Shown in pieces: positions 34,701 to 45,500 of a DNA stretch of 64,000 nucleotides. This stretch comes from Paraspadella gotoi (Eukaryota; Chaetognatha), in contig JBJCIZ010000239.1 in the NCBI GenBank assembly GCA_051294375.1, positions 3,298,523-3,362,522 of the forward strand. The letters are read 5' to 3'. The notes under the pieces were generated by a model that was given only the letters and a program-made list of their open reading frames with translations, was not told where the DNA came from and searched no databases. Numbering within the stretch: the stretch's first letter is position 1; every line of letters starts with the position of its first letter. A program made the position numbers and the translations under genes.

Positions 34701-37700
34701 GTATTTCGCCAATTATATGCACGACTTTTTTTGAGAGGAATTAGAATGTTTATTTACTCAATTTCTCTCGTTTCGCCCTAATAAAATTATAAAGTCTGTT
34801 TGATAACTTACCAACGAATTCTCTGGGAACCCGGACGAATTCCTCCGAGTACTCGCATGTTGGCGGGCGGTTTACCGCTTCGTCCGTCTGTATATGAAGA
34901 CGTAGAATAATTACAAAAACACAAATATTTTTAACAGAAAAAGGAAAAATTTTCTAGTATTACCCTCTCGATTCTAATTTGTTCCTAAATTTGTGCCAAG
35001 TCGACATATATGATTATATATTTTATTATATATATTATATTATATTATTATCATACATATAAATCAAGTAACGAGATCAGCTGCAAAACATTTTTTCCAA
35101 TTTAATCCTAATTTCGCCCAACGCCGAACGCCTTAACCACCCCCATGATCGCAAGCCACACTAGCAGAACCGGCTTTGACTTTCTCCCACCCCGCGGATC
35201 TACCCGGCGAGATATCGAAGCGTCATCCCGCGAAAGTTTACGCGACGGCACTCGGGCCAAAGAAAGAACAACAACCGCGGGGTCGAAACTCGAGGTGCGA
35301 GGAAGAAGACGACGACGACCGAAAAAAAAAAGAAGACAAATCTTCAGCGAACCTCATTCCTCCGGAAAAAAAAAATTCCTGTGAATTCAAATGTTTCTAT
35401 CGAACGCTTTCCCCTGGGGGACAATACCTTCAGACGGGTGAAAAGGATATAAAACGGGAGGGGAGAGGGGGCGAAGTAGAGACATGGGGGATGTCAAAAA
35501 AGTGAGGAAGAATTTAAAGACGTTTAAATTTAAAAGATGAANNNNNNNNNNCCCAGATTGAACTAATTCGCGGGCACAGCGGGCACTGGCAGGGTGGCGT
35601 TCGCATTGGACTGTTTACGTTGAGATGGGGATTTAACCACCTGTTTTAATCGACGATTCGTGTCACGTAGCGCTGAGTAACATTCAGAGATTCTTTTGAG
35701 GGGGAGATGGAAAAGAAAAAAAAGGAGACGAACCTCTAAAAATGGGGAAATCAACGAATACATATGTATAAAGTATATATAAACTGAACATTATCTCGAA
35801 AGAACGGCCCAATTTTTTTTTCAAGGAGAATCAATTAAAATTGAGGAAAGAATTCCATTCACGCCCTTACAATGGGATCTTGAAGTCACCACGAACGTCT
35901 TATCTCTTAAAACATGCAACAATGTAACAACTTTTTTTTTCGCTGGGTAGAAAATAAAGCGCGGGCGAGAAAAGATGAACGAGATCTGATTTCTCGGATG
36001 ACGGGGGGGGAGACCGAATTCCCGGCCGCTTCACGCTGAGGCCACACAAAATCTCAGCGGAATATCACCGGCGGCAAATAAAATGAATCCGTCTCACGAG
36101 AAAAGATGGACGAGGAATTAAATTTGGAAATGATACAGAACTCGACGAAGGGAAAACGCGAATTAGATAGTAAAATAAAATAAACTTCGGAGTGGGGGAA
36201 GGAGAAAAATATTTAAAAAACCGCTAAGTCCCTTAGTCGTAGAAAAGTTGAAATATTTTCAGTTATATTTTTTACCATAAAAAATATACAACTTGTAATA
36301 TTATAATCAGTAGTTCTTTTCTTCTAAAAAAAAATAACTTAAATTTAGAACTATAGAGAACATTAAATCTTAAATCAAGATCGCCCTGTTAAATTTAAAA
36401 TTCAATTGGCGCATAAATTTTCGAGAAGAAATTGACTTTCCAACGAAACCCACCTCTCCGTAAATCTTGAAGGTGCTCGTGGTTTCCTCAAGGTCGATCG
36501 CAGCGATTCCTTCTACGCGGCGGGCCACGGAGATGTTGGAGCCGTGGGCGCCGATCGCCAGGCCCATGAGGTCGTCGCGTACGGAGAACTCCTCGTAAAA
36601 AGGCGCCGCCTGTTGTTGGCGAGTGATCTGGGGAGTACGGGGTGCAGAGTGGAGGCATTTTTTATATAACGAACGATTAACAATCTGGAGAAGTTTAAGA
36701 CAAAGGGATGTGTATCTTTTGTTTCGTGATCCATTCAGTTTGAATGAAAGAACCTAGTGGCGACGCCACGCGAGAGAATAACCTAAAATCACCTTGGAAA
36801 AATAAATGAGAATTTAACGTGAAAAGAATCATAAAATGGTGTACCATTCATTATTAGTACTAATAGTGCATTAAGAACTAGTTCCTTTTAAATAAAAAAA
36901 ACCCTAAAATATTCGCGAAAAAATATTAATCATATGATGACTCATTCTTCAGAGGCAAACGATTCGATGTATGTACGTAAGTTAACTTTACAGTTTACAC
37001 CTGCGCCAAAAATATAAAAAGCCAACAATAATAATACAGATTTATGAAACATAGCATCCTGAGTAACAAGTACGTATGTAGTGCATTGGTATTCTGAAAG
37101 GGATTGAAATTAATAGAAATATATTTTTAAAAAAGCCTTAGTCACTGTCGTGTAACCTACATCACAACGCACATTTATTACATATTTAAAGAAGAATGAT
37201 GTAAAATATACCTTTCCTCGTGAGCCACTGGCGTGCAACTGCACAGACTGCGTGAAAACAGAAAAAAAAAAGAGAAAAAAGGAAGGAACGGAAAACGTAA
37301 GAAATGACGAACAAAAAGGGAGAAAAAAAAACGAGAGAACTAAAGAAGCGAAGCATCGAAGACGTTGCCCGCGACTCAGTTGTCTCACCTCCAATTGCTT
37401 GGCGGCTTCCTCGGTTCGTTGTAGCAAGAGAACCTTTTGCCGCAAGTTTCGAAAGTGCATGTCGCTCAAGATGGAGGCCCGCTTGAGGATGGACTCGTTT
37501 TTGGACTAAAAAGAGAAAAAACTTTTGTTTTTTTTGGTCGTTAATTTTTTGGGGGTTAATTCAAAATTAACTAACCAAGAGCACCAACGCCTTCGCCCCT
37601 TCGTCGTAAAAGACGCTGGCGGCGCTGCAAGCTTTTCGAAATTCCTTGTGAACGTCGTCCTCGTGCGAAGCCCTGGCCGAGAATAGGAAAGATCATTAGC

Positions 37701-40700
37701 CTTCGCGATAAAAAAAGGGCTGGAAATTGGCGGGAAACTTGGCAACAAAACGAGAGGGAACTTACAGTCTTTGGCACCATTCTTGGAGATCAGGCGGAAC
37801 GTCGACGGTAGCTTTGTGTATGGAGTTTTTCGAGATTGGGGGACTGGGAAAGAAAGAAATAAAAGATGAAAGAAATACCAGATGGAACTTGAAAGACGAA
37901 CCGAATTCATTGATTTAAAAGCTTCGCCCACTTTTTATTAGGTATCCGTAATCTTTCTTTCTGGACGATCTCGTTGACGGGAGTATCGGTGTTCTTGTAC
38001 TGGACGACGTAGAAGTCGCCCTTCAACATCTTGATGTTCGCCTCCCACCAACCGTTTGAGTCCTCCTCGGTCGCTTTGGAGAAAACCTGGAGAAAGGGGT
38101 TGCAAGATTATATAAATCTCCATTTTGAAACTCCTTTGTATATCTAATGTTCTCTTTCTATATCATCAAAAAAAAGATTTCTTTCTTCACTTTCGTCATA
38201 AACACTCAAATAATCGACGATGGGCGGCGAAACCCTCCGCACTCGATCTTCGATTCACGCGGTGGAGTTTAAAATCAAAACAAATCACGAGCTATCCGAT
38301 TTTATTTTAACTTTATTTTATAAAAGATAAGCTGACAATTAGTATCGCGAAAGCTAGAGATATCCAGGGTAATCGTTATCTATTCCTAAATCCTAATCAG
38401 ATCGACGCCGAAAAATCCAAAAGAGGAAAAAAAAGACACAGCTACGCGTGTTAATATTGTCATTAATATATAGATACAAACATATATAATCATTTTAGTT
38501 TAATAGATACCAGCTTTAAATTGTTAGCAATAATTAACGGCGAGACAAAAATAAAAAGCACTGAAGAGGGTTCTCACTGACCTAATTAAAATTAAAAAAA
38601 CAAGTTTGAACAAACAATGTCAGATCTGCCTACGGTAATTAGGCGATAATAAACTAATCCGATAATTTTGGTCACAAGTTAAAAAATTTTGCATGAGAAT
38701 AGCGTGAATAAGTTTTTCCACGAGAATGTGCACCGCGACGGTAATTTTTTCTGACGATCATAAGAAAACCGTAACATAACAAATCATTACAGACTATTTA
38801 ATAAATCTATGAGAAAATCTAAAAATTATTGCATAATTTGGTCAACTGACATATTTGGTCAACTTGCAGAATTTTGTCGCTAGAATAATTTCGTCAACTG
38901 ACATAATTTGGCCAATAAATCAATCAATCAGAGAGAGATAGAGAGAGAAACTTTTAAAAATTCAAATAAATGTGTTTTTGTTTTCTATTTTAAAATTTTC
39001 TACTCCTACGATTCCATCAAAAATTAATATCCAGCTTAATCACATACTTTTCTACCTACACAAAATTTCATTTCAATTTATTTATCCAATTATTAATAAA
39101 TATAATTATTATGAGTAAATATAAGTAAAAATATTTCAAATAAATATGACTTTTGTTTTTTCCATTTAAACTCAATTTTACTCGCACAATTCCATCGAAT
39201 TTTCATTCCAATACATCCATTCAATTGGAGTTTCAATTCAAGTAAGTTTTTTGCTAATGGGGACGGACGGACGGACTTTTTTTTACATACTTAATCATAA
39301 TTTGTTGTTCTGATATGATATAAGTGAATGCCCCACAAGATTGGGGGGTAAACCGACGGACCGACAAAGTGAATTATAGAGTCGGAATCTGCTGATCCGA
39401 CTAAAAAAAAAGGAAAAAACTTCGAAAGATCTCGAACCTGAACGACCATCTGTTTATTTAAAAAGTTCGACTGGTTCTGTTTTCATTCTTCTACAATTTT
39501 AAATTGTTAGTAAAAGTTGTTATGTTATAAGGTTATGTAAGATGTTAAACGAAACTGTATAACCCGTGCAGAGCAAATTAAAAACTGAGTCTAGATCTCT
39601 TTCAACCCTATCTATAAGTATAAATCCTCTCGATCCCTGCCACCTTTCTCTCAATGTCTTTCGCTCTCATCGATTCAGAAATCATTCGCAACGCGCACGA
39701 TTTTAGGGGGAAAAAAATGATGAAAAGAATCCTATTACATTAGAAAGGGGGCGAGTGATGGAGAAACATTTGGAGAAAAGCTACCGTGAAAAAAAACTAA
39801 CGTTAAAATATTAAAAAAGAATGGGGAGGTCTCAAAAAATGGGGGGGAAATATAGATTACGACTGAGTATAAAGGTTTAAATTTTGAAACAATTTTCACT
39901 CAATATTTAAACAAATAATTTTCATTTCTTTTCGTTATGTTTAGGAATTTTAATAATAGCAGTTTTTGTGTTTCAATAACGAATTTATTGAAAATTTATT
40001 GATGGACATGTTTCGATTCTTATTTTAGAGTCTTCATCTGCGTTATTGAAACACAAAAACTGTTATTCCTAAAACAAATAAATATACATTTTTAACCATT
40101 GACACAATACGTATTGTCCGCGTAATATAAGTGGTAAGATAAAATCAGGCCAAACCTCACGAATTTTTCAAACTGGTGAATAATACTAACTTACTAAGGA
40201 ATTAATCCAACATAGCTCGTCTAGAGTTAAATGCAAGACAGCTTTATTCCGTATCTCCGCTTCAACCATTAGCCAGTCTACAGTCACAACATGAACAAAA
40301 ATCATTTTTTATTTTTTTTCATTTTCGCATACGCCCATATTTATAAATAGTATTCACCATAGAAAATGTTAAAATTTTAAAATGTTTTTTTATTATTTTT
40401 GATTGAATTGCTCACGAAAAGTTGATAAAAGGTAATTTCATTCTTTTAGAAAAATATTCATAAAGTGGGTCAAAATCCTAAAAAACTTATAGTTAACCAA
40501 TTTAATTTTAGTATAAAAATATAGTTTTTTTAATTTTTGATTATTTTCTTTTAACAAATTTTTATGAGGAATTCGAATCTGCTTTCAAAACTAAAAAAAA
40601 ATATTTTAAAATGTTGACATTTTCGATGGTAAGTACTATGTATAAATATGGGCGTATGCGAAAATTGAGAAACTAAATTTTTTTTTTATATATCAATGTT

Positions 40701-41773
40701 CCTCAGTACAAGACTGTTCACGAACAACTATTCGAATTTTGATCGGCAACTTTCACTACGCCTCATTCTCTAATGACCCCTGAAACTGACCTCAACATCG
40801 TCGCCTTCTTGGAGATCATCGACGGCCCGTTCGGCGTCACCGGGAGGGAATCGAACGCAATTGAGAGGAACGCGTCGATCGTTGGACCAACTGTAACAAA
40901 AAAAAAAGACAAGTCCGCGTCAGGGTATTCATATCCGCAAAAAAACTTGATAAATTTGTATAATTGTCTAACCTGCGCGGAACGGCGTCGTTCTCGAAGG
41001 TGACGACGCATTCTTCGGGAAAGATGTCCTTTAACGTCGCCTGTAAAAAGTAATGAAGCAAATTATTATGGAAATGCAATTATTAGACATTAATACATTT
41101 TAACAGAATATTCATGCGCTAGAACTAGCTATTTAGTAGTTTGGTTCCGTTTAGGTCATCAGTTGGTACGACATCCGCGCACAGCAAAAACTTCTAGGCT
41201 TTTATTTCAAAATTCTTCACATGGCTCGTTCAGCAAATTGCAGATATTTTGGTTTGTTAATCATTACGCTTCAATTTTTTCGTTGCGATTGATCACATAA
41301 TTTTTCATATCATACCCATGGTCCTTTTTTAAAATTTAACCACAAAGCACAATGGATGAAAATATGATGCGCTTTGGAGTTATGGTTAAATTTTACTTTC
41401 GCCGACCGCGGTTTTGGCGGCTTTTAAAAAACTATTTAAAAAAAATGTAAACAAATATTACTTAATTACCTTAATCCTAAACCCTCTTAACCCTAAACCC
41501 TAACTACCCTTAACCCTAAACCACCATAACCCTAAACCACCATAACCCTAACCCCGGTCGGCGAAAGTAAAAGTAACCCAAAAAGGAACTTAACCTTCCA
41601 TAATTCCCGCGCACCCCGTTTCAAAACTCGTTGTCTACGATAAAAAAAACATGGCCAACGTTATCAAGTTTTGTCACACGTTAAAAAACGACGGGAACAT
41701 TCATCTCGGAGTCCAAACTTACTGCGTAGTAGGCGGAGTCGTCGGCGCAGACTTCGACCACCAAATCGGCCAT
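31799..41773 (-). CDS. FMR1/FXR-family RNA-binding protein
   Basis: Cytoplasmic RNA-binding translational regulator family. Exons: 41,773-41,723; 41,040-40,973; 40,890-40,791; 38,086-37,932; 37,843-37,766; 37,672-37,576; 37,505-37,389; 37,247-37,212; 36,627-36,454; 34,887-34,812; 32,776-32,661; 32,582-32,496; 32,425-32,313; a short one near 32,290-32,240; RGG exon 32,198-32,059; terminal exon 31,875-31,799. All phases agree through residue 385. Domains: two Agenet/Tudor repeats (about 4-120, with [16 protein letters not shown]), KH1 (235-292, GAHG at 260-263) and KH2 (GKNG at 322-325, [15 protein letters not shown]). The RGG box has [10 protein letters not shown]. The end is acidic ([10 protein letters not shown]). 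The start is set by the family-typical ADLVVEV. One extra G breaks frame in the 32,313 exon and is absent from copy 1. A longer product through the 27,532-29,155 exons is possible. Confidence 0.9.
35542..35551. other. 10-N assembly gap
   Basis: It lies in the FXR intron between the KH1 exon (36,454) and the exon at 34,887. No exon appears to be missing, since the frame and the family sequence continue across this intron. Confidence 0.99.
39939..40075. repeat. Inverted repeat around a hammerhead-like core
   Basis: The arms around 39,961-39,981 and 40,041-40,062 (agtttttgtgtttcaataacg and its complement) enclose a loop with GATGAAGACTC, spacer, ATCGAAACATGT on the minus strand (about 40,006-40,039). 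The core is the same as at 5,079-5,112, but the arms are unrelated. The element sits in the third FXR intron. Confidence 0.65.
40316..40672. mobile_element. MITE-like element with about 70 bp terminal inverted repeats
   Basis: The left end (TTTTCGCATACGCCCATATT, continuing about 70 bases) is repeated as its complement at about 40,600-40,668. The AT-rich middle has no coding capacity. The middle also resembles 56,005-56,335, which suggests a dispersed family. Confidence 0.7.
41389..41572. mobile_element. Inverted-terminal-repeat element with telomere-like core (best copy)
   Basis: The left end ATTTTACTTTCGCCGACCG matches the complement of the right end CGGTCGGCGAAAGTAAAAG. Between them lies a stretch of CCCTAAACC, CTTAACCCTAAACCCTAACT and CATAACCCTAAACCAC repeats, close to the TTAGGG telomere unit. 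It sits in FXR intron 1. Relatives are at 6,361, 18,774, 45,608, 50,224 and 56,525. Confidence 0.75.
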
Positions 41774-42556
41774 TATTTTCCCCCCGAATATGAAAAGTTT
41801 GTTTCCTGGTTTATTCCCCCCTAAAAAACCGAAATCGGTTTCGGTCCTTGTGTTTTTTTTTCCGGGGATTACAAAACGCGGGGGCGGTTTTGTTTTGTTT
41901 TTTCGCGAAGGTAATTCTGAGAATTTTGGGTTGGATATCAGGATATCATGTCGCTGAGAAATAATAAGTTTTCAGTTTTATTCGTTGGGTAGTCGACGAG
42001 GGGTAGAAGAGCGGGAAGTATCACAGAAAGAATGGAGTCACGTTTTTTTTTCTCTCTTCGAAAAAAGTAGTTGGTTCAAAACGAATTTTTCAGGCAGCGT
42101 TCAGTCCATGGTGAGGCTGAGCGAGGGAAGCGAGGCAAAAAAAAAAAAGCAGATCTCATCTGTTCTGTTCTTCAAAGGGGCGCCTGATTCGAGGAGAGAA
42201 TCGGCAGAGGGCGACTCGAGCCAAGAGGAAAAGGGGCACGGTTGAGTTGAGTTGAGTTGAATTGACTTGACAAGGGTGTGGAGGCGAAGCGGCCCAAACA
42301 AAAGGCACACGATTTTCCCTCTAATATTCAGTTTTAACACATTCGCGTCATTGATTCGTTCATTAATGCTAGGAAAAAAAATTAAAATTAAATTAAAAAT
42401 TATAGAATCGGAGAAAAAAAAATCAGTAAACATGATACATAACTTTCCCCCCATCTTGCACCGACAAGCTTAGGAGAAAAGTCATCGTTCGTCCCGATAT
42501 TTCCAAAAAAACAAAGTCGGCCTTCCCCTCGCCAAAACTTCTTCCCCTCCAACGCA

Positions 42557-45500
42557 TCAAAATTCGGCGCCCCTTCTCCTCTTGTTCCGCCACTCTTTGA
42601 AGTCCTTGTAGAGTCTGTCCGAGGCGAGATAAAGCAGCATAACGCCGACGAGGATGCAGAGGCGACGTGCCACGTTGTATCCGTGCCTTTCGTCCTCGAG
42701 CTGCGCCATGACGGCATCCACGTCTCCGGTCAACAGGAAGCGATGGCGCGGAGTCGTCGGTCGCCCCACCGTCACCTCCTTTCGGGCCGCGTCCCAGGTC
42801 AGACGCCCGAAAGCGGTCACGGGCGCGCCGCAACGGATGATGCGCTCGGCGACGAGGGTGCCTTCTCGGAATTTTATCCTTAGGGAGAGGGAAAGACGTT
42901 TCAAAATACAATTGGATACCTGATAACTTAACTAGCTTAAAATACATCTACCAACAGCAATTAAAATAGTATGGTGGACTAAAATCCACCAACCGTTCAT
43001 CAGCGGCCATTGGTGCCGGAGGCAAGTCATTCACCTCCCAACCCAAAGGTCCGGGGTTCTAGCCCGGTGGTCGCCTCGCAGTTAAAAGGGACGGGGCGCT
43101 TAACCCGCCTGTAACACGGTGTTACAGCCTGATCCGAAGCTCAGGGACTGCTTATATTGAACGGTTCTGTCACTAACACAACAATATATGGTTCCAAATG
43201 GAACCGGGATTCTTCATGGTTCATTCCCACTAACAAGTTTGCCGAGCAGATGCTCACTTGTTGGTGGGGAAGAACTACATGATGGAATTATTACTGTCTC
43301 TTCAATAGAAATATTTGATTTTTTTTTTTAATCTCAAAGCGATCAACAGATGAGCCTATCACGCCTGTCAAGATCATAAGCAAAATTAAATGCGTTACTC
43401 TAAAATCGACCCAGATACTTGCAATGAAACTAACTTTTTTTAAATTCATTTAATTAATTAATAAAGATTAAGTATATATTTTAGGCCCAAATTATTCTGA
43501 AATCATGACAGTTTTTGTTTCTGGTATCAATCTAACGAAAACTCCAACCAGACACTTTTTCAGACTGAGAGCAGATTTATTACATTACCGGTGAGTGAGA
43601 AGGAGAGAGACAGAGACGGTACTTGATCGAGCGAAATGATGAAATTTGGCGTCGCTCTTCGTTCGCGGTGGAATCTCGATCGGCCTTAGGGCCGTGGAAG
43701 TCTAGGCGCTGTCTGAATAAAAATCATTGCGGTTATAAAATGAAATATATTATTATAAAAAAACGTAAGTTATTCGTTTTCAGGCGAAAGCAAAGACACC
43801 GTCTCCAACTCTGCCTTTGTCGAACGCGTCAAGAAGCGTGGGTTCGAAGTCATCTACATGGTTGAGCCCATCGACGAATACGTCGTCCAACAGGCGAGAA
43901 ATATTAAATGGATTAATTTATATACGACTACATTTTGTTTTTAAACTAACGATCGGACTCCCTCTTCTCAGCTGAAAGAGTACGACGGAAAGACCCTCGT
44001 CTCCGTGACCAAGGAAGGTCTCGAACTTCCCGAGGACGAGGACGAGAAGAAGCGTCGCGAAGAGCTCAAGGCTCAGTTCGAGGGTCTCTGCAAGGTCATC
44101 AAGGACATCCTCGACAAGAAGGTGGAGAAGGTCATCGTCTCCAACCGACTCGTCTCTTCGCCCTGCTGCATCGTCACTTCCCAGTACGGCTGGACTGCCA
44201 ACATGGAGCGCATCATGAAGGCTCAGGCTTTGAGAGACACATCTACTCTCGGATACATGGCGGCTAAGAAACAGGTGGGTCGTTTGACTGGCGGAATGGG
44301 GGGGAAAATAATATTAGATCGCAGTATTACTTACGCCTTTTTCTATTCCCCACTTATCAGCTGGAGATCAATCCCGAGCACCCGATCATGGAGACGCTCC
44401 GCAAAAAGGCCGACGCTGACAAGAACGACAATCTGTCAAAGATCTCGTTATGCTCCTCTACGAAACCTCTCTGCTGGCGTCTGCTTCGGCCTGGAAGATC
44501 CCCAAGTCCACGCCGTCGTATTTACCGCATGGTCAAGCTGGGTCTCGGTCTCGACGAAGATTGCGAACCCGAAGTCTGCGAGAGCGCCCCGAGGAAGAGA
44601 TGCCACCTCTGGAGGGCGACCAAGACGACGCCTCCAGGATGGAGGAGGTTGACTAAGCGTTCCCGCAATCTCTCTCTCTCTCTCTCCAAAGACTCGTGTT
44701 TTTAAATCTCGCAGAGAAATCCGTTCTTTTTTTTGAAGCTGTTACGTGCCCCTTGTACCGTAGCCATGTTACTTTCACCGATCGTCCGTTTTACAACAAA
44801 ACGAATTTATTCATTGATATATAAAAATCATAATGCCATATTTTTTTTTCTTCGTCTCAACTTTTGCAACAGTGGCTAAAGCAAAATATGTTTTAAATAT
44901 CTTGTGGCAAAGCGGGCTCTTTTTACCCCTTTTTTTGCCCCCGTTGTTAGCAGAAATTATGCGGTTTTATTTATTCCCCTCATTTAGAAAGTTTACATAC
45001 TATTTGTCAAACAATTTAGTATTCGAGTTTTTTATGGATAAAAAAATTTTTGTTTACCTCCAGCGAACGAGTTCCATGATTCCATTTTGTAAAATTGGCA
45101 TAAAGAGAACCAATTCTTTGATAGCGAGTTTTCCGCTGTTTGGTAGATTCTTGTCGAATTCGTTCACTTATGCCCGTCTTATGTCAGATTATTTAGATTT
45201 GTTAATGTGATAATAAACTAAATTCATTCCAGTCATCCGGACGTTTTATTTTTTTTTACTCTTTCTCTGAACGAGCGGAAAAGCTGTTACCCCAAGTTTT
45301 GAAGATTCTTAGTCAGTGGAAGATTCTCTTGGAACTAAAGTTAGTTAATTAGTTTCAGCAGTATTAAATTGAAACCTCGACCTTGCGCTTTTTAATTGGC
45401 TAGTTTTTAAAAAATCAGTATAGTATTTCACCGTTACTCATAAGTTAAATAAAACTATGCGTTACCTAATCTTAATAGCACCTGCATGCAGACAAAATTA

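Noticed and set aside
41455-41545. True telomere or chromosome end
   Set aside because: CCCTAA-like units are imperfect, short and enclosed by inverted ends inside an FXR intron.
43000-43080. Possible functional tRNA gene
   Set aside because: B box is good, but no proper acceptor stem, anticodon arm or A box can be laid out; better as a SINE head.
44833-45210. 125-codon hydrophobic frame downstream of the truncated HSP90
   Set aside because: Lies in what should be the HSP90 3' flank, is Phe/Leu-rich from T-rich DNA, and its mirror at 50,923-51,231 ends differently; no family.
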